Shown: positions 44,263-52,378 of the stretch, one piece after another
Numbering within the stretch: position 1 is the stretch's first letter
Layout: the number at the start of each line of letters is the position of its first letter
NCBI RefSeq assembly: GCF_024345995.1
Contig: NZ_JAGQCE010000001.1
Location: 186,001 to 250,000, forward strand
DNA from: Synechococcus sp. Cruz-7E5
GTDB lineage: Bacteria > Cyanobacteriota > Cyanobacteriia > PCC-6307 > Cyanobiaceae
DNA: 64,000 nt
Direction of reading: 5' to 3'
The notes under the pieces: model-generated
Databases searched by the model: none
Seen by the model: the letters and a program-made list of their open reading frames with translations, nothing else
What the model was told of the DNA's origin: nothing
Position numbers and translations under genes: made by a program

Positions 44263-44337
44263 GCAGCTCAAACATGGTGGTGACAAGCCTAAGGGGTTCA
44301 TCTCGTTAGCCTTGTGCGCATTGAGCCTCCCTGGCCT

Positions 44338-45453
44338 ATGGAGCCGAACGAGCTGGAGGCGATGGAGGGGGCCGAGCCGGCCGAGCTCCGCGCCCTGGCC
44401 GCGTCGGTGGCCTCGTGGCAGGAGCTGGGCCAGCGCTACGGCGAGCGGCTGAAGGCGATCACGGCGGCCGGCGGCGGCTCAGCGCCTGCGCAGCGGGCCG
44501 AGGCGATCGATCTGCTGCTGAGCCTGGGGGATCTGGCGGGAGCCCGCGAGGCCGTGGTGAGCTGGCTGCTGGCCTGGATGCGGGAGATGCCCCGGCGGGG
44601 TGCGCCTGATCGGCTGGTGCAGCCCGAGCTGCTGCGCTGCCTGGCGGACCTGGTGGAGCGCAGCAGCGACCAGGGGCTGCTGACGGTGTTCTGGCAGGGC
44701 ATGGAGCGGTTCGCCCCGCCCCTGCCCGCCGAGGGAGTGCTGCCCCTGCTGGGGGTGCCGGTGCTGAACCGGGTGGATCTGCTCGAAGCCCTGCTGGCCA
44801 GTCTCGATGTGCCGGTGGGGACGCTGGCGATCGTGGATAACAGCGGCGGCCGCTCGGACGCCGACGCCCGGGCACTGCGCCAGCGGCTTGACGCGCTCGA
44901 GCGTGAGGGCCATGCCGGCATCGGCCGGGTGCGGGTGGCGCGGGCCTTCGGCAACGGCGGTGTGGCGGCGGCCTGGAACCAGATCCTGCTGAGCTTTCCG
45001 GAAGCGGCCGTGGCCCTGATCGTCAACAACGATGTGGTGTTCGCGCCCGGGGTGCTGGCAGCGGCCCTGGGCCGGATCGATGCGGAGCGGGCCCAGTTCA
45101 TGCCCCTGCTGCCGGCACCGGCCAGTTTTTCCGCCTTCCTGATAACCGCCCTGGCCTGGGACCGGGTGGGGCTGTTCGACGAGGGGTTCCATCCGGCCTA
45201 TTGCGAAGATCTTGACTTCCAGGACCGCCTGCAGGCCTGCGCCGAGCTGGAATGGATTGTGGTAAAGGGCATCCAGCAGGCCATGGCGCCGCTCAATCCC
45301 ACCCAGAGCGCCACGATCACCAGTGATCCGGCGCTGGCGGCCGCCAACCGGCGCAGCTTTCAGCTCAACCGGCTCTGGTACCTGTACCGGGGCCGGCCGC
45401 TGCAGCGGGGCAGCGGCCAGTGGCGCCGCCGCTGGTTGAGCCAATGGAGCTGA
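44338..45453 (+). CDS. Family 2-like glycosyltransferase with N-terminal helical domain
   Basis: This protein of about 371 residues starts at the ATG at 44338. The first 130 residues are helical. Then a GT-A domain appears: LGVPVLNRVDLLEALLASLD, TLAIVDNSGGRSDADARAL, VARAFGNGGVAAAWNQILLS and LIVNNDVVFAPGVL, where NND takes the DxD position. FDEGFHPAYCEDLDFQDRL matches the acceptor-side acidic motif of GT2 enzymes. The sugar and acceptor are unknown. It leads a small group with a TPR gene and an opposing gene of the same flavour, and is probably involved in surface glycan or glycoprotein synthesis. Confidence 0.82.
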   Translation: MEPNELEAMEGAEPAELRALAASVASWQELGQRYGERLKAITAAGGGSAPAQRAEAIDLLLSLGDLAGAREAVVSWLLAWMREMPRRGAPDRLVQPELLRCLADLVERSSDQGLLTVFWQGMERFAPPLPAEGVLPLLGVPVLNRVDLLEALLASLDVPVGTLAIVDNSGGRSDADARALRQRLDALEREGHAGIGRVRVARAFGNGGVAAAWNQILLSFPEAAVALIVNNDVVFAPGVLAAALGRIDAERAQFMPLLPAPASFSAFLITALAWDRVGLFDEGFHPAYCEDLDFQDRLQACAELEWIVVKGIQQAMAPLNPTQSATITSDPALAAANRRSFQLNRLWYLYRGRPLQRGSGQWRRRWLSQWS

Positions 45454-45499
45454 GTCAGTGGAGCTGCTGCAGTGGAGGTGATGAAGTGGAGGTGAGCCC

Positions 45500-46417
45500 G
45501 TGAACCTGATGCCCGCCAAGGGGGTGCTGGGCGTGGCCCGCCTGCTGATGGCAGCGCGTGGGTCGCGGCAGCAAGGCGACATCGACACGGCAGAGGCGGC
45601 CTATGAGGACATCCTGCAGGCCCGCCCGCATCTGGTGAGCCTCGAACTGGAACTGGCCGCGATGCGGCTGGAGCACGGCCGGCTCGACGCGGCGGTGCGG
45701 CAGCTGCGGCAGCGGCTCTCGTTCGCGCAGATCGGCAGCGACGAGGAACGCCTGCAGCTGGAGGCGCTGCTGCTGGAGGCCCTGTTGCGGCAGGAGCGCT
45801 GGGTGGAGGCGGAACCGCTGCTGCGGGCGCTCTGGTCCCGGGGCCAGGCCAGGCCCCATCATCTGCTCGCGCTGGCCCGGGGTCTCGAGGGCATCGGCCA
45901 GGACGACCAGGCCCTGGCGGTGCTGGGCACGGCTCTGGAAGGAGACGATCTGGACCCCGAGGCACGACTGGAGCTGCAACTGGAGCTGGCCCGGCGGCTG
46001 AGAAAGCTGGGCCGCCTTCAGAAAGCGATCGAGGCGATGGGCCTGGCGGTGCTGCTGGCTCCGGAGCGGCTGCCGCTGGCGATGGAGCTGTCGGAGATCC
46101 GTGCCCAGGCCCTGAGCGAGCGCGGGGAGGAGGCCCTGGCCCGCGAAGACTGGGCCGGGGCCCGGCGGGCATTCAGCTCCCTGCTGGAGCTTTGTCCCAA
46201 TGACACCATCGCTCCGCAGCGGCTGGAGCTGCTGCAGAGCCTCGATCCAGCCAGTCTGCAGCCAAGGCAGCCAAGCTCCGAGCTGGAGCTGGACGATCAG
46301 CTGGGCTGGCGCCAGGAGGCTGCGGAGCGGCTGGATCAGTTCAGCCGGCTGCTGGATCGCCTGGAGGAGGCAGCGGCTCCTGAGGGCGAGCCGCCAGCTG
46401 AGCCTCCAGCTCCCTGA
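45500..46417 (+). CDS. TPR repeat protein
   Basis: This 305-residue protein starts at a GTG, with several TPR-like helical pairs (GDIDTAEAAYEDILQARPHL, LALARGLEGIGQDDQALAVL, RRLRKLGRLQKAIEAMGLAV) and a C-terminal helix that may be a coiled coil. There is no signal or anchor. It follows the GT2-like gene after 46 bases, and its 3' end overlaps the opposing gene by 77 bases. It is likely a protein-protein scaffold. Confidence 0.75.
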   Translation: MNLMPAKGVLGVARLLMAARGSRQQGDIDTAEAAYEDILQARPHLVSLELELAAMRLEHGRLDAAVRQLRQRLSFAQIGSDEERLQLEALLLEALLRQERWVEAEPLLRALWSRGQARPHHLLALARGLEGIGQDDQALAVLGTALEGDDLDPEARLELQLELARRLRKLGRLQKAIEAMGLAVLLAPERLPLAMELSEIRAQALSERGEEALAREDWAGARRAFSSLLELCPNDTIAPQRLELLQSLDPASLQPRQPSSELELDDQLGWRQEAAERLDQFSRLLDRLEEAAAPEGEPPAEPPAP

Positions 46418-47552
46418 TCCGCCGCTGCTGGGAGAGCAGGAGCGCTTCGGCGCGGGCCAACTGCTGCTCGGTGGCCTGCCAGAGGGGATCGGGCTGGGTC
46501 ACGGCAGGGCTGGAGAGGGAGTCTCCATTTTCCCTGGTCCAGGCCGGCAAGGGCAGCTTCAGCAACTGGGCTCCATGGCGCTGAGCCCGGCCTGGTTCGA
46601 AGGCCGCGAGGCCCAGGTGCTCCACCAGAGAACGACGCAGCACGGGGCTGGCGCCATCGATCAGCACACCATCGACCCAGCAATGGCGAAAGGAGCGGAT
46701 CACCAGGGCCAGCAGCGCCAGGGGTGGAGGGTCCGGCCAGAGGCTGAAGTCGATCAGCCAGAGCAGGTCGCCAAGTGCCTCGCCGCTGGAGGCCGCGATC
46801 TCCCACGGCACTGAGCCGCCGGGGAGCAGGGTGTCCCGCCAGCGGTCCCGTTCGGCTGGGGAACCCTCCAGCAGCAGGCTGAGGCGCACGGTTCCCGCCG
46901 GGCCCGGAACCAGCCGCTGGATCGATGCCCCCTCGGGCACTGTCCCTGCTGACCACGTGCCCAGGCTGTCGTCAGCCGCCCGGCTGGTCCCGCCTGTGCA
47001 GCGGAGCGGAGCAACATCACTGCAATCCAGCGCGTCCCAGCCCTGCTGCCGGGCCAGATCAAGCAGCCAGGGCCAGGCCAGAGCCGGGTCGGCCGCCAGT
47101 TCGGGGGCCAGGTGAGGCGGTGGCGCCCAGGCGCCATGGGGTAGCAACACCCAGGCTGGCCGGGAGGACGGATCGAGGCGTTCCTGGTCATCGGGGCCGG
47201 CGCGCCGCCAGGAGCGGCCCCAGACCAGCGCCGGCGTGTCCCGAGCCGCCAGCTCCGCCACCACCTCGAACCAGCCGTCGTCGGGCTCGGCGCCGGGATG
47301 GATCAGCAGCAGCGGGCTCGACGGGCAGCGGGCGCTGGCGAGGCGGAGGAGGTCGTCAAGGCGGGGCTGGTCGTCGGCGGTGGTGCGCAGATCAGGAACC
47401 AGCTGGTCGCCCGGGCCATCAGGCAGGCCCCATTCACCGAACAGCAGCAGATCGCCGCTGGTGGAGAGCCATCGCTGAGCCACCTGCGAGGCCTGGCCAT
47501 GATCGTGGGCCAGGGACGGCGTAATCGGCACACAGACGCTGAAGGCAGGCAC
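46341..47552 (-). CDS. Glycosyltransferase-like hypothetical protein with C-terminal coiled coil
   Basis: This 403-residue protein begins like a GT-A enzyme (FSVCVPITPSLAHDHGQASQ) and contains SSPLLLIHPGAEPDDGWFEV, where the PDD could be a DxD-like site, but catalytic assignment is weak. A C-terminal helix (QLARAEALLLSQQRRIRELE) predicts a coiled coil, often seen in GT2-associated proteins. It opposes the TPR gene and shares this context with the GT2-like gene. The function is unknown. Confidence 0.6.
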   Translation of the reverse strand: MPAFSVCVPITPSLAHDHGQASQVAQRWLSTSGDLLLFGEWGLPDGPGDQLVPDLRTTADDQPRLDDLLRLASARCPSSPLLLIHPGAEPDDGWFEVVAELAARDTPALVWGRSWRRAGPDDQERLDPSSRPAWVLLPHGAWAPPPHLAPELAADPALAWPWLLDLARQQGWDALDCSDVAPLRCTGGTSRAADDSLGTWSAGTVPEGASIQRLVPGPAGTVRLSLLLEGSPAERDRWRDTLLPGGSVPWEIAASSGEALGDLLWLIDFSLWPDPPPLALLALVIRSFRHCWVDGVLIDGASPVLRRSLVEHLGLAAFEPGRAQRHGAQLLKLPLPAWTRENGDSLSSPAVTQPDPLWQATEQQLARAEALLLSQQRRIRELEAQLAARPQEPLPPPGDPAAG

Positions 47553-47583
47553 GGCAAGCTCCCTGCCACCAGAATGAACGAAT

Positions 47584-47862
47584 ATGTGGAAATGTGTGGG
47601 CGATCAGCCGCTGGCAACCGTGAAACCGCCACCCAAGCCCATCCGCTCCGGCGGGGGGATGCTGGGCCTCCTCGGAGGCGGCGGCCTGGTGCTGGGCCTG
47701 AGCGTTGCTCTGGTGGTGGGGCTTCAGCTGGGAGCCCTGCCCTGGAAATTCCGCCGGCAGATGTTCCAGCTGCAGGGGGCCATGGCCGGCGGGCTGGTGG
47801 GGTTCGTGGTGGGTTGGAGTGTGGGGAGAAGCCGGCGGGAGCCCGGATCCGATGACAGCTAA
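47584..47862 (+). CDS. Small two-helix membrane protein
   Basis: This 92-residue protein starts at an ATG and has two hydrophobic segments (GLLGGGGLVLGLSVALVVGL and AMAGGLVGFVVGWSVG) separated by a basic loop (PWKFRRQMFQLQG). It is Gly-rich throughout, so helix packing is likely. It is divergent from the previous gene. The function is unknown. Confidence 0.62.
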   Translation: MWKCVGDQPLATVKPPPKPIRSGGGMLGLLGGGGLVLGLSVALVVGLQLGALPWKFRRQMFQLQGAMAGGLVGFVVGWSVGRSRREPGSDDS

Positions 47863-47881
47863 GCCGAGCCGTAGAGGAGTG

Positions 47882-47990
47882 TCAGTAGTGGTAGCGGCCC
47901 TGAAGAAACTCGACCCAGTCGGCCTTCACCAGATAGCGCAACGATTAAATCCGGCTGTTCGCCGGTCGGCGCCGCCAGCTCAGGGAGCGG
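47882..47990 (-). pseudogene. Remnant of a YoeB/Txe-type mRNA interferase toxin
   Basis: On the minus strand the last codons read RYLVKADWVEFLQGRYHY followed by a stop, which is the conserved YoeB/Txe C-terminus. Upstream in the same direction the DNA still resembles the SWRRR-ITGEHR region, but in another frame and with an in-frame stop, and the N-terminal half is missing. It follows the decayed YefM-type antitoxin by a few bases, the normal TA order. It is clearly non-functional. Confidence 0.7.
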
Positions 47991-48005
47991 CATGGTGGGC
48001 AAGTT

Positions 48006-48231
48006 TTAGGTTCGGGCTCGCTCAAGGGCGCTCAGCAGTCGCTCGGCATTGCGTGGTGAACGGAGCAGATGGGCCGTTTCGAGCAACCCTTCCAACTCGT
48101 CGGCGGCGACCAGTGCCAGGTCACCACCCTTGCGGCGACGCATCCAGCACCACATCCCGATCCTGAACCACCTGATCCATCAGGCTTTTGAGCTGTTTTC
48201 TGGCGGCACTGTATGTGGTTTCGATAGGCAC
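48006..48231 (-). pseudogene. Frameshifted YefM/Phd-type antitoxin
   Basis: A GTG start at 48231 reads PIETTYSAARKQLKSLMDQV and then VQDRDVVL before going out of frame. The rest continues one frame over as RRRKGGDLALVAADELEGLL and ETAHLLRSPRNAERLLSALE to a stop at 48006. The two halves join into a nearly full YefM protein if one indel near 48140 is restored. The toxin remnant follows directly downstream. Neither half appears as a sensible ORF by itself, so the gene is easily missed. Confidence 0.78.
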
Positions 48232-48688
48232 GATCAAGGCTGTACAGACATGTTAGAAATCTTAGAGTGAGGATCGGGTCTGGCACCAGCTCAGCACAGG
48301 CATCTTCGGGCAGGCCAACTCATCTAGCTGGCATGAATGATGGCTGATGTAATGTGTACCTGCGGATGGAACCATTGTTCGGCATTAATGCTGTTCATGG
48401 TCTTCCATCCATAACGACCGATGCCGTTTCTTTTGACCCAGTGAGCATCAGGGTCCCTTTGCCGCATCAATTCCAAGTTGTCTGCCCATATTCTCTTGCG
48501 ACTTACCCACTTGTAAGATGGATTCTATCATTAATCTCTCTTGGAGCTGCGGGCTTAGCAGCCATAACGGCCAGATATTAAATTATAATCTAACGCTTTA
48601 AGGGTCTGCATTTGCCCACAGAATACCCAAAACTGTATACCTCTATACAGATGAGGCCTTGCAGCAAGCGCTTAAAGGTCTTAACATA
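48232..48688. other. AT-richer intergenic region before the Hint gene
   Basis: About 457 bases carry no credible gene. The composition drops visibly (runs such as AAATTATAATCTAACG) compared with the rest of the window, and this continues into the N-terminal part of the following gene. A 75-codon plus-strand ORF at 48354-48581 has poor coding character. The only clear signal is a TATAAT hexamer about 100 bases before the Hint start. Confidence 0.55.
48584..48589 (+). promoter_or_regulatory. Candidate -10 element (TATAAT) for the Hint gene
   Basis: A perfect TATAAT lies 100 bases upstream of the preferred ATG. The -35 position (about 48561) reads GCCATA, which is not a good match, so any promoter would be of the extended or activator-dependent sort. 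The AT-rich setting makes chance occurrence likely. Confidence 0.3.
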
Positions 48689-49594
48689 ATGAAGGCATCC
48701 AGCAAAATCACTGTGACAACACAAGTATTTTTCCAATTCTATAGCCTTACAGGCAATGGCAATTCCCTAAAAATATCCAACAATCCTAGCTCTGGTCAAG
48801 TTATCGCAACCGATCCAGACGGTGGGACATTATCGCCTGGTGAGGCGGTTACAATCGGTGCTACTACATATTATTTTGTTAGTAGCTATGCAGGTGGATT
48901 TATCCTATCTGAGACACCCAATGGCACTCCCGCATTTCTGGCCACAAATACCACTTATGCCGCTAACTTCAATATTCCATCCGGCCAGACTTCACCAGAT
49001 CCAGTCATCCTCTGCTTCCTAGCTGGCACACTGATTGACACCCCGGCAGGCCCCCAGCCGGTTGAGACTCTTCAGCCTGGCGATCTGGTGATCACCGCTT
49101 CGGGTGAGCGTCCGGTGAAGTTTGTCTCCCGCAACCGCTACTCTCTCGGGCTGCTCGAATCAGTGGATTCCCTCCCGGTGTGCATCCGCGCTGGTGCCCT
49201 TGGCGAGGGTCTTCCCCGCCGTGATCTCTTCGTCACCGGCAACCACGCGATCCTGATCGACGGCCATCTGGTTCACGCTTCGGCGCTGATCAACGGCAGC
49301 ACCATCGTGCGCACCACGGTTGACGACTGGACCGCGGGTGAGCCGATCTCCTACTACAACGTAGAGATGGACGAGCACAGCATCATCCACGCAGAAGGCC
49401 AGCCCGTTGAGTCGTATGTTGACAACCTTCCCCGCAACAGCTGGGAAAACTACGAAGATTATCTCAAGCTCTATGGTGAAAATCAGCCGATCCAAGAAAT
49501 GGATCTGCCCCGCGTGCGCTATACCCGCCAGCTGCCCGCTGCCCTGAAGCAGAAGTTAGTCCTCAGCGAGGAGCTAAAACTGGCTGCCGTCTGA
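48689..49594 (+). CDS. Hint (hedgehog/intein) domain protein with unrelated N-terminal domain
   Basis: This 301-residue protein starts at the ATG at 48689, with an AAAGG ribosome site about ten bases before; a TTG at 48659 is also in frame. Residues 1-108 are a Thr/Ser/Asn-rich, beta-looking domain. From about residue 108 a Hint_2-type domain begins (CFLAGTLIDTPAGPQPVETL, QPGDLVITASGERPVKFV, FVTGNHAILIDGHLVHASAL, YYNVEMDEHSIIHAEGQPVE). Such domains can self-cleave at their N-terminal Cys. The two parts differ sharply in base composition (AT-richer, then GC-rich from about 49010). A strong terminator follows. Confidence 0.85.
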   Translation: MKASSKITVTTQVFFQFYSLTGNGNSLKISNNPSSGQVIATDPDGGTLSPGEAVTIGATTYYFVSSYAGGFILSETPNGTPAFLATNTTYAANFNIPSGQTSPDPVILCFLAGTLIDTPAGPQPVETLQPGDLVITASGERPVKFVSRNRYSLGLLESVDSLPVCIRAGALGEGLPRRDLFVTGNHAILIDGHLVHASALINGSTIVRTTVDDWTAGEPISYYNVEMDEHSIIHAEGQPVESYVDNLPRNSWENYEDYLKLYGENQPIQEMDLPRVRYTRQLPAALKQKLVLSEELKLAAV

Positions 49595-49635
49595 TCTAGA
49601 TCTCACCTGAACAGGGATTCATCTTGAATTACAGC

Positions 49636-49670
49636 AAAGCCCCGGTGTCGAAAGATTCGGGGCTTTTTCT
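49636..49670 (+). terminator. Rho-independent terminator after the Hint gene
   Basis: AAAGCCCCG (49636-49644) pairs with CGGGGCTTT (49658-49666) over a 13-base loop and is followed by further T residues, giving a nine-pair stem. It is 40 bases after the Hint stop and may also end transcription arriving from the rfb operon on the other strand. Confidence 0.85.
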
Positions 49671-49700
49671 TTGGCCTTGTGCTGCTAAAGGCCTGACCGC

Positions 49701-50261
49701 TTAAAATTGCGGTAGCCGCTCCACAGACTGATCGGCGATTGTGGGGTTATCAAGATCCTTCACCGAGAGCTGCGGCTCCACCCCATCGGGAAGATCAGGC
49801 CACTCGATTCCCACACCGGGATCATCCCAAGCAATCCCCTGCTCGGATGGCGGGTGGTAATAGTCGGAGCAGAGGTAGCAGAAATCGGCCACCTCGCTGA
49901 GCACCAGGAAGCCATGGGCGAAGCCTGGCGGTACCCAGAGTTGGTGATGGCTAACGTCGTCGAGGATGGCGCCCACCCACTGGCCGAATGTGGCTGACCC
50001 GCGGCGCACATCCACCGCCACATCGAACACCGCGCCGCGGGAGCAGCGCACGAGCTTGCCCTGGGTCTGCACCAGCTGGTAGTGCAGGCCTCGCAGGACA
50101 CCGCAGCGGGAGCGCGACTGGTTGTGCTGCACCAGCGGCGGAATGCCGGCCTCGTCGAGCACGGTCTGGCGGGCGGTTTCCACGAAGAAGCCGCGCTCAT
50201 CGCCGAACACCTTCGGTTGAAAGAGCAGAACCTCGGGGATCGACTGGGGAATGATCTGCAT
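49701..50261 (-). CDS. rfbC: dTDP-4-dehydrorhamnose 3,5-epimerase
   Basis: RfbC is the third enzyme of dTDP-L-rhamnose synthesis. The 186-residue cupin protein has VLLFQPKVFGDERGFFVETA, the catalytic-His region GVLRGLHYQLVQTQGKLVRC, FDVAVDVRRGSATFGQWVG, and WVPPGFAHGFLVLSE with the substrate-binding His. It is the last gene of the rhamnose operon, one base downstream of rfbB. Confidence 0.96.
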   Translation of the reverse strand: MQIIPQSIPEVLLFQPKVFGDERGFFVETARQTVLDEAGIPPLVQHNQSRSRCGVLRGLHYQLVQTQGKLVRCSRGAVFDVAVDVRRGSATFGQWVGAILDDVSHHQLWVPPGFAHGFLVLSEVADFCYLCSDYYHPPSEQGIAWDDPGVGIEWPDLPDGVEPQLSVKDLDNPTIADQSVERLPQF

Positions 50262-50262
50262 C

Positions 50263-51336
50263 TCAGGCGAGGCGGGCGGCGTACTGGGAGTCGAGATAGC
50301 TGGCGTATTCCGCGGACAGCAGCGGTTGCCACCACTCGCGATGAGAGAGATACCACTGCACGGTGCGCCTGAGCCCCTCGTGCACCGTCACCTGGGGCTG
50401 CCAGCCGAGCTCCTCGCTGATCCGGGTGGCATCGATGGCATAGCGGCGGTCGTGGCCGGGGCGATCGGTCACGAAGCGGATCAGTTCGCGGCTGGGCCGA
50501 ACCGGCAGCTCGGGTGCGAGTTCATCCATCAGGCCGCAGAGCATGCCCACCAGATCGAGGTTGGCCACTTCGTTGCAACCGCCGATGCAGTAGGTGCGAC
50601 CGGGTTCGCCGGCCAGCAGGATGCGGTCGAGGGCGCGGCAGTGGTCCTCCACATACAGCCAGTCGCGCACGTTGGAGCCATCTCCGTAGACCGGGATGGG
50701 CCGGCCCAGCAGGATGTTGATCAGGGTGAGCGGGATCAGCTTTTCCGGGAAGTGATAGGGGCCGTAGTTGTTGGAGCAGTTGCTCACCAGCACCGGCAGG
50801 CCGTAGGTGTGCTGCCAGGCGCGGGCGAGGTGATCGCTGGCGGCCTTGCTGGCGGCGTAGGGGGAACGGGGGCTGTAGGGGGTGGTTTCGCAGAAGGGGG
50901 GATCGCTGGGCTCGAGGCTGCCGAACACCTCATCGGTGCTCACGTGCAGAAAACGCCAGTCCGTTGGTGATCCAGCCGCGAGCCAGTGGTCGCGGAAGGC
51001 CTCCAGCAGCGTGAAGGTGCCGTTGACGTTGGTGGCCAGGAAGGCACCGGGCCCCGTAATCGAGCGGTCCACGTGGGATTCGGCCGCCAGATGGGCCACA
51101 TGGGTGATGGCGTGCTCCGCCAACAAAGCGTCCACCAGCGGGCGATCGCCGATGTCGCCGTGCACGAAACGGATGCGGCCCGAATCGATCAGCGGCTGGA
51201 TCGTGGCCCGGTTGCCGGCATAGGTGAGGGCATCGAGCACCACGATCCGGTCACCTGGATGAGCAGCGGCCCAGTGGTGGGTGAGGTTTCCGGCGATGAA
51301 GCCGGCGCCGCCGGTGATCAGCAGATGACGGGTCAT
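50263..51336 (-). CDS. rfbB: dTDP-glucose 4,6-dehydratase
   Basis: RfbB is the second enzyme of dTDP-L-rhamnose synthesis, an extended SDR protein of 357 residues. It has the NAD loop LITGGAGFIAGNLTHHW, HLAAESHVDRSITGP, FLHVSTDEVFGSLE and the catalytic YAASKAASDH, then NNYGPYHFPEKLIPLTL. Its ATG overlaps the stop of a 27-codon ORF (ATGA), suggesting translational coupling to it. Confidence 0.96.
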   Translation of the reverse strand: MTRHLLITGGAGFIAGNLTHHWAAAHPGDRIVVLDALTYAGNRATIQPLIDSGRIRFVHGDIGDRPLVDALLAEHAITHVAHLAAESHVDRSITGPGAFLATNVNGTFTLLEAFRDHWLAAGSPTDWRFLHVSTDEVFGSLEPSDPPFCETTPYSPRSPYAASKAASDHLARAWQHTYGLPVLVSNCSNNYGPYHFPEKLIPLTLINILLGRPIPVYGDGSNVRDWLYVEDHCRALDRILLAGEPGRTYCIGGCNEVANLDLVGMLCGLMDELAPELPVRPSRELIRFVTDRPGHDRRYAIDATRISEELGWQPQVTVHEGLRRTVQWYLSHREWWQPLLSAEYASYLDSQYAARLA

Positions 51337-51416
51337 TTGGCGAGTGAGAGGGGAATGTTGGGGCTTTCGGGATTCACGTCCACGCTCTGCAATTGCGGGC
51401 GCAACACCAGATCCAT
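51333..51416 (-). CDS. Possible 27-residue ORF between rfbD and rfbB
   Basis: An ATG at 51416 opens a 27-codon frame (MDLVLRPQLQSVDV, then NPESPNIPLSLAK) that stops inside the rfbB ATG (ATGA). It fills the only gap in the otherwise packed rhamnose operon. It could be a coupling leader for rfbB, a real small protein, or a remnant of a lost gene. It is too short to judge by composition. Confidence 0.4.
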   Translation of the reverse strand: MDLVLRPQLQSVDVNPESPNIPLSLAK

Positions 51417-51441
51417 GTCGTCAGTTAAAACGGGGCTCGGA

Positions 51442-52374
51442 TCAGGCCCATGCGCGTAGGCAGTTGCGGAGATCCTCGCGCCAATCGGGCGGAGGGATGT
51501 CAAAGGCGGCACTGAATCGGCTGGTATCCATGCGGGAATTGGCAGGGCGCTGTGCTGGGGTGGGGTAGGCGCTGGTGGGGATCGGGGTGAGGTCCGGAGT
51601 ACGTGCCAGCAAACCCAGCGCCATCGCCTCAGCAAAGATCGCCTCGGCAAAGCCGCACCAGCTCACGGCCGGTTCGCCGGCGTAGTGATAGGTGCCCCAG
51701 GGGAAGGGTTGCTCGGGATCCAGGGGTGAGCGGTTGGCGATGGCCGCTTCGGCCAGGCTGAGCCAGGTGATGGCGATGGCCTCGGCGCTGGTGGGGCCGC
51801 CGATCTGATCGGCCACCACGGACAGGGCCGGACGCTCGGCGCCCAGACGCAGCATCGTGCGCACGAAATTGGCGCCCTCCTCACCGAACACCCAGCTCAC
51901 CCGCAGCAGCAGATGGGGGCCACCGGCGGCTCGCAGGGCCTCCTCGCCGGCCAGCTTGCTGGCGCCATACACGCCGAGAGGGCCGGTGGGATCGTCCTCC
52001 CGCCAGGGGCGCTCGCCGTCACCGGCGAAGACGTAGTCGGTGGAGAGGTGAAACAGGGGCAGGGAGCGGGCGGCGCAGGCGCGGGCCAGCACGCCCACGG
52101 CGGTGCCGTTGATGGCTGCCGCCAGCTCGGGTTCGCTCTCGGCCTTGTCGACAGCGGTGTAGGCGGCGGCATTCAGAACCAGAGCGGGCTGGTGTTGCTC
52201 GAGGAGTTGCTCAACGTTGGCGGCCAGCTCAGGGGCGGGGGCAGCCAGATCCAGCTCAGGCCGGGCGGCCAGCAGCAACGGATGCTTGGGCAGCAGGGAA
52301 GGGGCCAATCGCCGCAGGGCAGAGGCCACCTGGCCGGAGCGGCCGATCACAAGCACGGGGGAGGGGCTGGACAT
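51442..52374 (-). CDS. rfbD: dTDP-4-dehydrorhamnose reductase
   Basis: RfbD catalyses the last step of dTDP-L-rhamnose synthesis. From the ATG at 52374 the SDR protein has 310 residues: VLVIGRSGQVASALRRL, VLNAAAYTAVDKAESEPELA, LFHLSTDYVFAGDGERPW and the catalytic YGASKLAGEEALRAAG. The frame stays open upstream over rfbA, but that part is not coding. It is four bases downstream of rfbA. Confidence 0.96.
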   Translation of the reverse strand: MSSPSPVLVIGRSGQVASALRRLAPSLLPKHPLLLAARPELDLAAPAPELAANVEQLLEQHQPALVLNAAAYTAVDKAESEPELAAAINGTAVGVLARACAARSLPLFHLSTDYVFAGDGERPWREDDPTGPLGVYGASKLAGEEALRAAGGPHLLLRVSWVFGEEGANFVRTMLRLGAERPALSVVADQIGGPTSAEAIAITWLSLAEAAIANRSPLDPEQPFPWGTYHYAGEPAVSWCGFAEAIFAEAMALGLLARTPDLTPIPTSAYPTPAQRPANSRMDTSRFSAAFDIPPPDWREDLRNCLRAWA

Positions 52375-52378
52375 GGCG

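Noticed and set aside
48354-48581. 75-codon plus-strand ORF before the Hint gene
   Set aside because: It has no ribosome site or recognisable motif, lies in AT-rich sequence, and its composition does not look coding.
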